DNA from: Curtobacterium sp. VKM Ac-1376
GTDB lineage: Bacteria > Actinomycetota > Actinomycetes > Actinomycetales > Microbacteriaceae
Length of the DNA: 53,106 bases
Assembly (NCBI RefSeq): GCF_015351025.1
Contig: NZ_JADKRV010000018.1
Coordinates: 1-53,106, forward strand
Reading direction: 5' to 3'
Positions 41,357-51,471 of the stretch are shown here, one piece after another (the stretch's first letter is position 1; every line of letters starts with the position of its first letter). The notes under the pieces were generated by a model that was not told the DNA's origin, ran no database searches, and worked only from the letters and a program-made list of their open reading frames with translations. A program made the position numbers and the translations under genes.

Positions 41357-44300
41357 GACGCATGCCCTCCGTCGTGAGTTCGTACATCGTGGTCGTGCCC
41401 GACGACCAGACACGCTCCCAGTACGGTGAGGACGCCATCGCGGCGGCGAGTTCCTGGTAGTCGGCGTCGCTCTGGTAGCCGTACCGCTCGTCGTAGGCGC
41501 CGAAGGGCTCGGCGACCAGGGCGTAGTAGCCGGTGGCCGACCAGTTCTCGACCAGCTCCCGCGTCACGTCCGACACGTCGGCCTTCGCGTCGTAGTCGCC
41601 GGCCGGGTCGGGGTACGGTCCGAGGGCCTCGCGGGACAGGTAGCCCACGTCGAAGTACCGTGCTCCGGTGTTGCTCGGTACGGCGTTGGCGGAGCCGGTG
41701 AGCAGCATCACGGAACCCGCGGGCGCTGTACGGTCGTAGAACTGCGTGGCCTCGGACTGGCTCCGGGTCATCACGCGGTTCCAATCGAGCGAGGTCTGCC
41801 CGAACGCACCGATCGCGACGAGCGCCGCCACGGCTGCTCCGGCCACGGCGAACCGCACCGCGGACGGACGCATCCCCCGACGCAGGACCGCCCCGACCGG
41901 GGCGAACCGACCGGTCGGCATCGGGAGTGCCGCCGCCAGGACTGCGATCCACGGCGTCGCGAAGAGCACGACGCGGAAGATGCCCTCTTGGCCGTAGTTC
42001 GTGGCGACGAGCAGCGAGATCGGGCTCGCGGCGGTGACGAGGAGCGCCCAGTGCGTCCGGTCGCGCCGCATGAGCACGGTGACGAGGGCGATGAGCCCGA
42101 GCACCACGAGCGCGGCCGCCGGGATGTCGAACGCCAGACGCGTCACGAGCGGCTTCGGAAGGACGGTCATGTCGTGCGCGGGTGGCTGCACGTTGTCGAG
42201 CACGCGTCCGACCGCTGCGAGCGACAGGAACCGCCCGAGGATGTCGCCGTTCATCGCTGCGAAGCCCACCGCCGGCACGAGGACGACGACCGGGAGCCAC
42301 CAGGGTCGGAGCATCCGGAACACGATGAGCGTGACGAGCGCGGCGACCGTCAGGTACGGCGAGATCTGGTGCGTCACGACGAGCACGATGCCGATGAGGG
42401 TGATCGCGATGATCCGCGAGAGCCCCACCCGCCGTGCCCGCGGCTTGGCGGCCACCGAGCCGTCAGCGGTCGTGGAGGCAGCGTCGCGCAGCGGTCCGGT
42501 GGCGAGCACGAGGATCACGATCGACATCAGGATGCCAGTCGACTGCGGCGAGAAGTACGTGGTGTTGAGGGAACCGGTCATCGCGGTCAGCAGCGCGGCG
42601 ATCCACGGTCGACGGGTGCCGGGCAGCCAGTGGGCCGCGAGCACCCCGACCGCGATGGTGGTGCTGAACGCCAGCAGGACCGGCACCCACGCGGCGATGA
42701 GGATCGTGTTGACGATGCCGCCGACGTCGGCCACCCAGGCGGCGCCGGCGAACAAGCCGGACCACGTCTGGAAGATGTCCGCCGACGGGTTGGTCCCCCC
42801 GAACTGCCGGATGTACTCGACGACACCGATGTGCCGCGCGGCGGCGGTGACCGTGGGGACCCCGTACGTGATCGCCTGGGCGAGCTGCACGACGCCGCCG
42901 AGCACGACGACCGGCACGGCGAGCCCGCGGCCGCGCACCAGCGCGATGACCGCCGCGGCGACGACGATCGTCAGGCCGACGACCAGGCCGGGGCCGAGCG
43001 AGCCGAACAGTCCGGCGGGTACCGGGTCACCCATGTGGGTGAGCGCGGCGACGACCACGACGACGAGTCCGCCGAGCGAGAGCGCCGTCACGGTGCCGGT
43101 CGTGTTCCACCGGGGCCGCGGGGTCTCGAGCGGCACGAGACGCTCGCGACGGAGTTCAGCCAGGTCGCGCGGGACGGCGACGGCGATGGCCGCCGCGGTG
43201 AGCACGACGACACCGACGAAGGGCACGGTCGGTGCCCAGACGTGGAAGGTCGCCATGGTGTAGCCGATGCCGATCGTGCCGACGAGCGACGCGGTGACGG
43301 CGAGGACGGCGAACCGCGCGAGCGGCATCGGGCGGACGAGCAGCATCGGAGCGACCCCGAGGACCGCGAACAGGAAGACCGCGATGGCGCTCGCTCGCAG
43401 GCTGGGCAGCCCGAAGACGCTGCCGACGGCGGCGAGCACGAGCGTCAGGACGACGATCGCGGCGGCGCCGAGTCGTGCCGCCGGCCCCATCGACCCGCCC
43501 GGGGTCGGCCGTGCAGCACCCGTGGTGTCGAGGCCGCGCTGGAGCTCGTGGCGACCGTGTGCCGTGCGGTCGATGGTGCCCGCGCCGCCCATCCGTTCGC
43601 GGAGCGCCAGCAGTGGTGCGGTGAGCACCGAGCGCCGCTCGACGCCGCGCAACCGGCGCCTCGTCGCCACGAACTCCGCGTCGACGGCGTCGACGTCGCC
43701 GGATGCATCCGCCCCGGCGACGTGTGCCCCCGAGACGTCAGCAGCGCCGTCGCCCTGCTCGAGTCCGAGACGTGCGAAGGCGCTGATGGCCTCCGGCGCC
43801 GCGTCCACCGAAGCGGTCAGCGTGTCGCGGTCGAATGCGTTCTTGGTCATCCAGGCTCCGAGTCCGTGGCCGTGCGCGGCAGCGGCGGCGCGGAGTGACG
43901 CGACGTCGTCCGCCGATCGCTGCCAGGCGATCGCGGCCGGTTCGACGGCGATCGCGGATCCGGCGAACAGCAGTCGTGTGAAGAGGTCGAGGTCGTCGCC
44001 GCCGCCGACGCGGGTGCCGGGTCCGAAGGCGGTGTCGAACCCGCCGATCCGGAGCGCGGTCGCGCGGTGGACGGCGAGGTTCGCGCCCGTGCCGTAGGCC
44101 GAGGCGGCGAAGGGGTGCAGCGGGACGTCGTCGACGGGTTCGTCGAGCCGGAACACGCGGCGGCGAACGGTGCGCCCGCCGGGGGTCCGGTCATCGTGCC
44201 AGCGCTGCGCCGGTGTCCGGAGCTCGGCACTCGGCACGAGCCCGGTGACGCAGGCCACGTCGGGGTCCGACGCGAAGGCGCGGGCGATCGCGGCGATCCA

Positions 44301-44897
44301 GCCGGCGTCCACCACGGCACCCTCGTCCACGAACGCGACCACGTCGCCGGACGCGACGAGCAGGCCGGCGTTCCGGCCGGCAGCGAGGCCACCCTCGGGC
44401 GCGGGGATCGTGGTGATGCGGCGCCCGCCGATGTCGACCGTCGCCACGCCGCCGTCGTCCGCGCCGTGCGAGACGACGACGACGTCGAAGTCGGGGTGCC
44501 CGTTCGCGAGCACCGAGCGCATGGTCGTTCCGGCGGCGCCGTCCGTGCAGAGCACCACGGTGACGGACGGCAGCACCAGACCTGCTGCCGGCCGACGCTC
44601 GGGCACCGGCATCGGCCGGATCGCGCGCTGCAGTGCGCGCACGTCGATGGTGCCGCCGATACGACGGCGTTCGGTGATGTCCGCCTCGACGAAGCCGAGC
44701 GGTTCGCCGTGGTCACGGACCAGCAACCGGGCGCGGCGGTACCCGGTAGCGCCCTCGAGTGCGACGACGTCCCGGTGGCCGGAGGCGTGCACGTCGGCAC
44801 GGTCGACCTCGCCGACCCAGAGCGCACCGTCCCAGGTGGGGACCAGCGGCCCGGTCACGATCGGCGAGATGACCATCGCCAGGGTCGCGCGGGTCAC
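41343..44897 (-). CDS. Degenerate GT2 domain fused to a large polytopic membrane domain
   Basis: 1184 aa. Residues 1-105 are the accessory region shared with the GT2 at 32464 (WDGALWVGEVDR, GYRRARLLVRD). Residues 110-390 follow that GT2 closely but have lost its motifs: TRDR is CTDG, the metal DDD is DEG (about 190-192), AGEDPDLF is GGDDLDLF, and WHKHR is WQRSA. From about 470 there are some 14-17 membrane helices with extracytoplasmic loops and a soluble C-terminal tail, a plan like GT-C transferases or glycan polymerases. GTG 44897 overlaps the preceding stop by 3 bases. It may assemble or polymerise the glycan outside the membrane. Confidence 0.85.
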
Positions 44898-45859
44898 GGT
44901 GTCCCCACCGGCTGCGGCACGGGGGCCGTGGTGGCCGGCGTACGCACCACGACGGTGCCGAGCACCCGACCGACGGCGTACCCCGCGACGGTCGAGGCGA
45001 CGGAGAGCGCGATGGCGTACGCCCGCAGGCCCCCGCCGCGACCGACCGCGCGGAGTTCGCGCAGGACGGCACCCGGGATCACTCGGGTCAGGTAGGTCGA
45101 CTCGCTGGCGAGCGAGTCGCCGGTGCCGACACGACGGCTCAGCACGGCCTTCGAGATCCCCTCGTAGTAGCTGCGACGGCGCAGGTAGCGCATCGTCACG
45201 CGGTCCGGTGACACCCGGTGGGAGACGTTCGACCGCGGCTCGTGTCGGATCCGCGCACCCGGACGCGCCTGGGCGATGCGGATGCAGAGCTCGGTCTCCT
45301 CGCAGCCGAGCGGCTGGTTGCCGACACGGCCGATGCCGGAGCGGAAGCCGCCGGCGAGCAGGATCGCGTCACGGCGGAACGCCATGCTCGAGCCGATGAC
45401 GTTGCGGACGTCGCCGGGGGTCTCGGGCAGTCCGCGGTACGAGCACCCGACGATCCAGAGCAGTTCGTCGGCGTACGGGCCGGCACCGGTCGCGGTCGGC
45501 CAGGACGGAGTAGCGCGTCCACCGACACCGACGACATCGGGGTCCTCGAGGGCGGTCAGCATGTGCCCGAGCCAGTCGGGGTCCGCTGTGGCGTCGTCGT
45601 CCAGGAACGCGACGACGTCGGCGTCGGTCAGGGCGACGCCGGTGTTGCGGGCTCCCGAGAGACCGCGGTCCTCGGTGTTGGGCACGACCCGGAGCTCCGG
45701 CCACCGCGCGGTGGCTCGGGCGAGGAGTTCGGGTTCGTGGTCGATGACGACGACGACCTCGGGAGCCTCGGGCTGGCGCTTCGCCGACTCGACGCTGTCC
45801 TGCAGGTCGCCCCAGCGCTGCTGGGTGTAGGCGCAGATGACGACCGCGACGGCCGTCAC
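44894..45859 (-). CDS. GT2 family glycosyltransferase with C-terminal membrane-association segment
   Basis: 321 aa. The GT-A domain starts AVAVVICAYTQQRWGDLQDSV, with RGLSGARNTGVALTDADVVAFLDDDATADPDW (DDD at about 90-92) and GCEETELCIRI. The last 50 residues hold one or two moderately hydrophobic helices (YAIALSVASTVAGYAVGRVLG). Family members add sugars to lipid-linked glycans. Overlaps of 4 nt on both sides tie it to the DPM-like gene upstream and the fusion gene downstream. Confidence 0.9.
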   Translation of the reverse strand: MTAVAVVICAYTQQRWGDLQDSVESAKRQPEAPEVVVVIDHEPELLARATARWPELRVVPNTEDRGLSGARNTGVALTDADVVAFLDDDATADPDWLGHMLTALEDPDVVGVGGRATPSWPTATGAGPYADELLWIVGCSYRGLPETPGDVRNVIGSSMAFRRDAILLAGGFRSGIGRVGNQPLGCEETELCIRIAQARPGARIRHEPRSNVSHRVSPDRVTMRYLRRRSYYEGISKAVLSRRVGTGDSLASESTYLTRVIPGAVLRELRAVGRGGGLRAYAIALSVASTVAGYAVGRVLGTVVVRTPATTAPVPQPVGTP

Positions 45860-46791
45860 GCGACGTCATCCTCGAGGCCGACGACGCCGGACGCAGCGAC
45901 GGCAGCCGCTGCGACGGGGGCGCCGATGGGTGCGGGCCCGGAGGTTCGGGCCGAGGCGTGCGGTGCGGCCGGTGCGGCGTGCGGTGCGGCGGCGAGCTGC
46001 TCGGCAGGGGGCATGACGCTCATGGCGGCACGGCGGACCTCGGAGCGGCCGATCGCCGCGCGACGACGTTCGTGCATGATCGACTTCAGGACACGGATGC
46101 CGTCGGTCACCGCGTTCAGGTTGCTGGAACCGTGCACACGCAGCTTCTCGTGGCTCGGCACCTCGCTGATCTCGAGCTCGGCGGCCGACCAGCGGCAGGT
46201 GAGGACGGTCTCGATCTCGAACCCGTCTCCCCACAGCATCGAACCGTCGGCCGGCTTCGGCAGCTCGGACGACAGCAACCCGATCTCCGGCAGGACGTCC
46301 GCCCAGAAGGCGTTGTAGCCGTAGCAGAGGTCGCTGTAGCGGGTGCCGAGGATGATGTTGCAGAGCATGTTCAGGCCGCGGTTGCCGAGGTTGCGGACGA
46401 TCGTGATGTCGTCGCTGCCGCCACCGAGCGAGTACCGGGTGCCCTTCGCGACGTCGGCGCCGTCGACGAGCGCCTTGACGAACCGCGGGATCTCGTCGGG
46501 GTCCGCGGAGCAGTCCGCGTCGAACATCACGACGATGTCGCCGGTGACGGCTTCGAAGCCGCAGGCCAGGGCGTTGCCCTTGCCCTTGCGGGTCTGGTGC
46601 ACGACGCGGATGTCGGGCATCACGCGCTGGGCGGCGGCGATGGTGTCGTCGACGGAGTTGCCGTCGACCAGGATCACCTCGTACACGGGCGGGAGCTTCG
46701 GGAGGATGATCTCGAGGTTCCGGGCCTCGTTCCGCGCCGGGATGACGACGGAGACCCTCGGGACTGCAGGGCGGACGGTTCGAACGGGCAT
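45856..46791 (-). CDS. GT2 family (dolichol-phosphate mannosyltransferase-like) glycosyltransferase
   Basis: 311 aa. The opening RVSVVIPARNEARNLEIILPKLP, VDGNSVDDTI, and FDADCSADP (metal site) are typical of DPM1/ArnC-like GT2 enzymes that load a sugar onto polyprenyl phosphate. After about 235 the protein continues as an Ala/Pro-rich tail without membrane helices. It is the first gene of the five-gene operon and may supply the polyprenyl-linked sugar donor used by the membrane protein encoded two genes later. Confidence 0.9.
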   Translation of the reverse strand: MPVRTVRPAVPRVSVVIPARNEARNLEIILPKLPPVYEVILVDGNSVDDTIAAAQRVMPDIRVVHQTRKGKGNALACGFEAVTGDIVVMFDADCSADPDEIPRFVKALVDGADVAKGTRYSLGGGSDDITIVRNLGNRGLNMLCNIILGTRYSDLCYGYNAFWADVLPEIGLLSSELPKPADGSMLWGDGFEIETVLTCRWSAAELEISEVPSHEKLRVHGSSNLNAVTDGIRVLKSIMHERRRAAIGRSEVRRAAMSVMPPAEQLAAAPHAAPAAPHASARTSGPAPIGAPVAAAAVAASGVVGLEDDVA

Positions 46792-47096
46792 GTGCGCGGT
46801 CCTGTCGGGTCAGGGTTGCTGTCGGGTTGTGCTCGTGGATGAGCTGCGCGTCCTCGGGAGACGCGGCGACGACGAGGGCACGTCGTCCGGTCGAGCTGCG
46901 GACGCGGGTGCTGCGCCGCCGGATCGCAGGTGAGTGGGTACTCTCCCCCGCGGTTCCAACCATCGCCGTGGCCGGCAGGAGGGTCAATGCGCGGTGCGGT
47001 CCCTTGCGGACACCCGGGTGCGGATACGGAAACCCGCAACGGTCGTGCGGGTGGGCGACCGGGCGCGGCGGGCAGCGGGTCGTGGACGCACCAGGC
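46792..47096. other. Upstream region of the five-gene glycan operon
   Basis: About 305 nt between the operon start and the palindrome at 47097. No ORF or RNA gene is convincing. It should hold the operon promoter on the minus strand, but I find no -35/-10 pair that I would defend. AGGA lies about 9 nt before the ATG at 46791 as a possible ribosome site. Confidence 0.5.
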
Positions 47097-47144
47097 CACG
47101 GACGGGAGGCGCGCTACCAGCCGGCACCGCGCCTCCCGTCCGTG
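47097..47144. repeat. Type B palindrome with central mismatches, behind the NRPS-like gene
   Basis: Outer arms CACGGACGGGAGGCGCG and their inverse match perfectly; the centre (CTACCAGCCGGCAC) is a decayed form of GGTGCCAGCTGGCACC. It lies 13 nt beyond the NRPS-like stop, as a terminator would. Confidence 0.75.
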
Positions 47145-47156
47145 GCGTGGACCTTC

Positions 47157-49925
47157 TCAGACGCGCGCCGCGTCCTCCGTCGCGAAGGCGGCCCGCAGCG
47201 CGGTCGCCAGCTCGGCAACGTGCGGTTCCCGCAGCAACGACGTGTGCTCGCTCGCGATCCGCACCATCTCGGTGGGGCCGCGCAGCAGGGCGGACCAACC
47301 GGCGGCGTCCGGGTTGGCGTCGGCGAGCACGTAGGTGGCACGCCCGTGGAACGGCGTCGGGCGATGGCGCCTCGTGACGATCTCGGCCTGGTCGAAGAAG
47401 GCGTCGAAGTCCTTCTGTCCACCGTGCCGCAGCATGCCGGCGGTGTACGCGCGCACGCGCTTGGCGAACAGTGCGCCGTACGGCACGCCAGCGGGCAGGA
47501 CCCGCTGGACGGCGCGGTCGAGCCCCCGCTGCACGGCGCGGACGGCGGTGTTCGGCTGCTCGCGCGGTTCCATCCGACCGAAGTGCAGGCGGGCCTGCTC
47601 GGACTTGGTGCGGGGCAGGTAGGTGTCCAGCAGCGCGACGTGCTCGACCTGCTCGCCACTCTCGGTGAGCAGCCGGGCGATCTCGAGCGCGACGAGTCCG
47701 CCGAGCGAGTGCCCGACGAGCAGGTAGGGGCCGCGGGGCTGCACGATCCGCATCAGGGCGAGGTAGCGGCGCGCGCTCCGCTCGATGTTCCAGTCCGGCA
47801 CCCCGCGACGCTCGAGGGCGTGCTGCTGGAACGCGTACAGGTCGTGCTCCGGCAGGTGCCGCGAGAGCGGCAGGAACGTCAGCGCCAGGGCGCCGCCGCC
47901 CGCGAAGCAGAACACCGGTGGCCGGCCGGCCACACGCGCCTCGGAGACCTTGACGACGTCGGGGTGGCTCGGCAGCGCGCTCGTGCCACTCCGGACCCGC
48001 CGGGCGAAGGCGCGGAGCGTCGGGTGCTCGAGCACGTCCGAGGACCGCAGGTCGACGCCGAGGCGGTCCTGCACGACGGCGAGCATCTCCTCGGCGGACA
48101 GCGAGTCCCCGCCCAGCGCGGAGAAGTCCTCGTCCAGGTGCACGCCGCGCAGGCCGAGCACCTCGGCCCAGATCTGCCCGACCACGAGCTCCCACTGGTC
48201 GTACTCGCCCTCGACCATCTCGGTCTCGACGCTCGGTGCTCCCGGCAGCTCGGCGCGGTCGACCTTGCCGCGCTCGTTCCGCGGCAGTTCGGTCATCGGC
48301 ACGATCGACGCCGGCACCATGTACTCCGGCAGACGGTCGCGCAGCGCCCGTCGCAGTGCGGCGGGGGCGGGCGTGCGGTGCCCGGCCCGGCCGACGACGT
48401 AGGCGACCAGGCGGGTGACGGCTGGCGGGTCGACCTGCGCGGTGACGACGGCGTCCTGCACCTCGGGGACCGCGCGGAGCGCCGCCTCGACCTCGCTCGG
48501 CTCGACCAGGTAGCCGCGGACCTTCACGGCGTCGTCGGAGCGACCGAGCAGCACGAGCCGACCGTCGGGGTCGAACCGCGCGAGGTCGCCCTGCCGCCAG
48601 GTGGGGGTGCCGGCGGGGATGCCGGACGGCACCTCGTCCTCGCCGCTGTGGCCAGCGCGTTCCGCGGTCTTCTCCGGTGCACCCCAGTAGCCGGCGGTCA
48701 GGCCGTCGGAGACGACGACGAGCTCACCGGTCTCCCCCGGAGCGGCCGGGCTGCCGTCCTCGCGCAGCACGAGCACGGTCTTTCCGGGCAGCGGCCAGCC
48801 GGCGGGCACGACGCCCTCGGGCACCGGGTCGCCGGGTTCGATCGGGCAGTACGCGACGCAGGCGGTCTCGCTCGATCCGAACGCGTTGAGCAGCAGGGTG
48901 TCCGGGCCGAGGTGCGGTCGCGCGGCGGCGAGGTCAGCCCCGGTGACGGACTCACCCGTGGTCATCAGGAAGCGCAACCCGCCGAGGACCGGTGCCGTCC
49001 CGGAGGCCGTCGCGTGCGACCCCGGAGCGGTCTGCGAACCGACGATCGAGCGCAGCAGGTGGGGCGTGCAGACGAGCACGTTGACGCCCTCGTCGACGAG
49101 CCGACCGAGCAGACGCTCGACGCCCAGGTCCCGCGGTTCGAGGAGCACGACGGCGCCGCCGCACAGCAGCGTGTCGAAGGAGAACAGGAGCCCCGCTGCG
49201 AACGACAGGGGCAGCACGACGCCGAGCCGGTCGCCGGGGCCCAGCCCGAGCGCGACCGCGTCCTGCTCGGCATTGGCGAGCTGTTGCCGGTGCGTCAGGA
49301 CGACGCCCTTCGGCATACCCGTCGAGCCCGAGGTGAAGACGATGGCGAAGGGGTCGCGGCCACCCGGGCGGGGCGCCGCGCCCGCTGCGGTGTCGGCGGC
49401 CGCCGTTCCGGCTGCCCGCTCCAGCAACTCGCCGAGCGCGTGCACACCGCCGTTCCGCTCCGCGACGACGTCGGCCGCGAGCGTGGCCCGCTCGGCGTCC
49501 GCCACGATCTCGTCGACACCGGCGAGCCGCGCGACGTGTCCCAGCCGCGCGGTGGGCAGGTGGTCGTCGAGCACCACCACGGTCCGTCCGGCACGGATGA
49601 GCGCCAGGACCCCGACCACCGCCTCGGAGGTCTGCCCGGCCATGATCCCGATGGGCTTCGACGCGCCGCCGGCGGCGTCGCCCACCCCGGCGCCACTGCG
49701 ATCGTCGGGTCGGAGTGTCTCCCCCAGGACCGTCGCCAACGCACGCGATGCCCGGTCCGCCTCGCCGAACGTGTACGGTCGGCCGTTGCCGGCGAGGGCG
49801 GCGGCCTCGCCGCGAAGCGCGACGACCCGGTCCCAACGGTCCAGGATCGAGTGGTCGCCGGCGGCCGGCACTGCGGCGCGGCGCGTCCAGGCGTGGGCGG
49901 TCGTCAGCGGATCGACGGAGGTCAC
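47157..49925 (-). CDS. NRPS-like protein, adenylation-thiolation-thioesterase (A-T-TE)
   Basis: 922 aa. An AMP-forming adenylation domain (about 30-570) shows FTSGSTGMPKG near 196, NAFGSSETA, GRSDDAVKVRGY and the catalytic lysine in NERGKVDR near 553. The carrier domain has GGDSLS with Ser near 606 for the phosphopantetheine arm. A thioesterase follows, with GHSLGG (Ser near 740) and a final SEHTSLL histidine. No condensation domain exists. The position of the usual amino-acid-binding Asp in FDxS is Ala (LSFAAG), which argues against an alpha-amino acid substrate. GTG 49925 has GAGGTG upstream. Single-gene unit with no other biosynthetic genes in view. Confidence 0.9.
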   Translation of the reverse strand: MTSVDPLTTAHAWTRRAAVPAAGDHSILDRWDRVVALRGEAAALAGNGRPYTFGEADRASRALATVLGETLRPDDRSGAGVGDAAGGASKPIGIMAGQTSEAVVGVLALIRAGRTVVVLDDHLPTARLGHVARLAGVDEIVADAERATLAADVVAERNGGVHALGELLERAAGTAAADTAAGAAPRPGGRDPFAIVFTSGSTGMPKGVVLTHRQQLANAEQDAVALGLGPGDRLGVVLPLSFAAGLLFSFDTLLCGGAVVLLEPRDLGVERLLGRLVDEGVNVLVCTPHLLRSIVGSQTAPGSHATASGTAPVLGGLRFLMTTGESVTGADLAAARPHLGPDTLLLNAFGSSETACVAYCPIEPGDPVPEGVVPAGWPLPGKTVLVLREDGSPAAPGETGELVVVSDGLTAGYWGAPEKTAERAGHSGEDEVPSGIPAGTPTWRQGDLARFDPDGRLVLLGRSDDAVKVRGYLVEPSEVEAALRAVPEVQDAVVTAQVDPPAVTRLVAYVVGRAGHRTPAPAALRRALRDRLPEYMVPASIVPMTELPRNERGKVDRAELPGAPSVETEMVEGEYDQWELVVGQIWAEVLGLRGVHLDEDFSALGGDSLSAEEMLAVVQDRLGVDLRSSDVLEHPTLRAFARRVRSGTSALPSHPDVVKVSEARVAGRPPVFCFAGGGALALTFLPLSRHLPEHDLYAFQQHALERRGVPDWNIERSARRYLALMRIVQPRGPYLLVGHSLGGLVALEIARLLTESGEQVEHVALLDTYLPRTKSEQARLHFGRMEPREQPNTAVRAVQRGLDRAVQRVLPAGVPYGALFAKRVRAYTAGMLRHGGQKDFDAFFDQAEIVTRRHRPTPFHGRATYVLADANPDAAGWSALLRGPTEMVRIASEHTSLLREPHVAELATALRAAFATEDAARV

Positions 49926-50290
49926 GATGACACCTCGGGTGCTCGGAAGCGGACCACCGCGACTCCCGCGACGGTCTTCCGACCGTAGGACCGCTCGGTC
50001 GGAGCCGACGACACGGAGTACGCCCGGTGCGGGGAACCGCAAGCGGCCGGGAGGCCCGACATGCGTCCGGCGCACCCGGCCCGTCCTCGGGACAGCGGGG
50101 TCACCGCCCCCTGCGCGCCCCGTACGACGGCCGGCGACGGCCGTCGGGCATCGTGCGGTTCCGCGCAACCTCTGAGTCACCGGTGCTGCGGCGAAGGATC
50201 AGCCGTGTGTGGTCAGTGGATCCGCCGGGCGTCAGCGCGGGTGCGGCGTGTTCCCTGCGCCGCGTCAGCGGGCCCTTCGTCAGGAACGAG
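49926..50290. other. Gene-free stretch upstream of the NRPS-like gene
   Basis: 365 nt with no believable gene. It holds a partial dispersed-repeat arm, GGCCGGGAGGCCCGAC, near 50045, and a GACGGCC inverted repeat near 50127-50150. A weak TTGCGG, 16 bp, TACTCC pair on the minus strand could be the promoter, but I do not rely on it. Confidence 0.45.
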
Positions 50291-50320
50291 AACAGCCCCC
50301 GGGAGATCCCGAGGGCTGTT
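50291..50320 (-). terminator. Terminator of tRNA-Gln
   Basis: AACAGCCCCCGGGA pairs with TCCCGAGGGCTGTT, with one mismatch and a 2-nt loop; on the minus strand the stem is followed by CTCGTTCC. It lies 9 nt beyond the 3' end of tRNA-Gln. Confidence 0.75.
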
Positions 50321-50329
50321 CATCAAGTG

Positions 50330-50401
50330 CTGGGGTACCTGGACTCGAACCAAGAACGACGGTACCAGAAACCGCTGTGTTGCCAATTACACCATACCCC
50401 A
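50330..50401 (-). tRNA. tRNA-Gln (CTG)
   Basis: The minus strand folds as a 72-nt tRNA: acceptor TGGGGTA/TACCCCA, anticodon stem GCGGT/ACCGT around loop TTCTGGT with anticodon CTG, T-arm GGTTCGAGTCC, discriminator G. No CCA is encoded. It reads CAG. It lies 49 nt after the flavoprotein gene, on the same strand as gltX. Confidence 0.95.
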
Positions 50402-50450
50402 AAAGGCTTGGTCAGCCTTCTGGCCCGGTCACCCGGGGCACGATCAACTA

Positions 50451-51461
50451 CTATACAGCATCCCGGGGGTCCGCAAGACCACCAACGAGGTCGCGGTGGA
50501 CCGCGGCGGCCGTGGCAGCACCGTGGCCGGCGGCCACGATGAGCTGTTCCGGGCCGGGAGGGGTGACGTCTCCGACGGCGTAGAGCCCTGGCACGCTGGT
50601 CCGGCCGACCGGGTCGACCACGAGGAACCCCTGCGCGTCGCGTCGGAGCTCGGAAGACGGGTCGGGCGTGTCGTCGTCCGCCGACCGGCTCGTCGTGCAC
50701 AGCCAGTCGAGGTCGGCGTGCCACGTCGGCCGCACGAAGCCACCGGTGCGGGGCTCCACGTGGCCGTCCGCGAGCCGGACCCCGGTCATCCCGGTCCGGT
50801 CCCCCTCCAGGTCATCGACGACGCGCTCGTCCACCACCACCCCCGCTGCCGCCAGACGCTCGCGGCCGGCGTCGTCGAGCGGTGCCACCCCGTTCGTGTA
50901 CACGATCAGGTCGTCCGTCCACGCGGCGATGAGCAGCGCTCGGTCGACCACGTCGGCGGTCTCGCAGATGAACGCGAGCGGCTGCCCGGCCTTGTCGTAG
51001 GCGTCGCACTCCACGCAGCTGTGCACCGCGGTGCCGTAGAAGGCGCGGAGCATCGGCAGGGGCGGGAAATCCTCGCGCAACCCGGTCGCGACGACGACGG
51101 TCCGGGCACGCGCGTCAAGCTCGGTGCCGCGCCACGTGCCGTGCACCTGCCAGCCGTCGGTGTCGGTCGCTGGCGTCACCAGGTCCACGACGGACTGCAC
51201 GACCGTCGCTTCCGGGTACCCCTCGACCTCGGTCCGCCCCAGCTTCCGGAGCTCGAGCGGCGAGATGCCGTCCCGGGTGAGGAAACCGTGCGATCGCAGG
51301 GTCGCAGCGTTCCGGGGCCGGTTCGCGTCGACGAGGAGCACGCTCCGCTTCGCACGCACCAGGTTGAGGGCAGCGCTCAGACCGGCCGGACCGGCACCGA
51401 TGATCGCGACGTCGTGCACCACCGGTGCATCCGGGCTGGCAGTGCTGGCGGTGCTGTGCAC
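50451..51461 (-). CDS. Thioredoxin-reductase-like FAD/NAD(P)H oxidoreductase
   Basis: 336 aa. The FAD-binding GAGPAG lies at 22-27, a redox pair CVEC at 149-152 takes the place of the CATC of thioredoxin reductases, and the second FAD motif LYAVGDVTPPG is near 300. The NADPH-domain GxGxxA motif is not clear: the stretch after CVEC reads FICETADVVDRALLIA, so the nucleotide-binding site appears changed, as in ferredoxin-dependent or NADPH-independent relatives. GTG 51461 lies 10 nt after the gltX stop, so both are probably cotranscribed. The partner protein is unknown. Confidence 0.85.
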   Translation of the reverse strand: MHSTASTASPDAPVVHDVAIIGAGPAGLSAALNLVRAKRSVLLVDANRPRNAATLRSHGFLTRDGISPLELRKLGRTEVEGYPEATVVQSVVDLVTPATDTDGWQVHGTWRGTELDARARTVVVATGLREDFPPLPMLRAFYGTAVHSCVECDAYDKAGQPLAFICETADVVDRALLIAAWTDDLIVYTNGVAPLDDAGRERLAAAGVVVDERVVDDLEGDRTGMTGVRLADGHVEPRTGGFVRPTWHADLDWLCTTSRSADDDTPDPSSELRRDAQGFLVVDPVGRTSVPGLYAVGDVTPPGPEQLIVAAGHGAATAAAVHRDLVGGLADPRDAV

Positions 51462-51471
51462 GCTCGACCGA

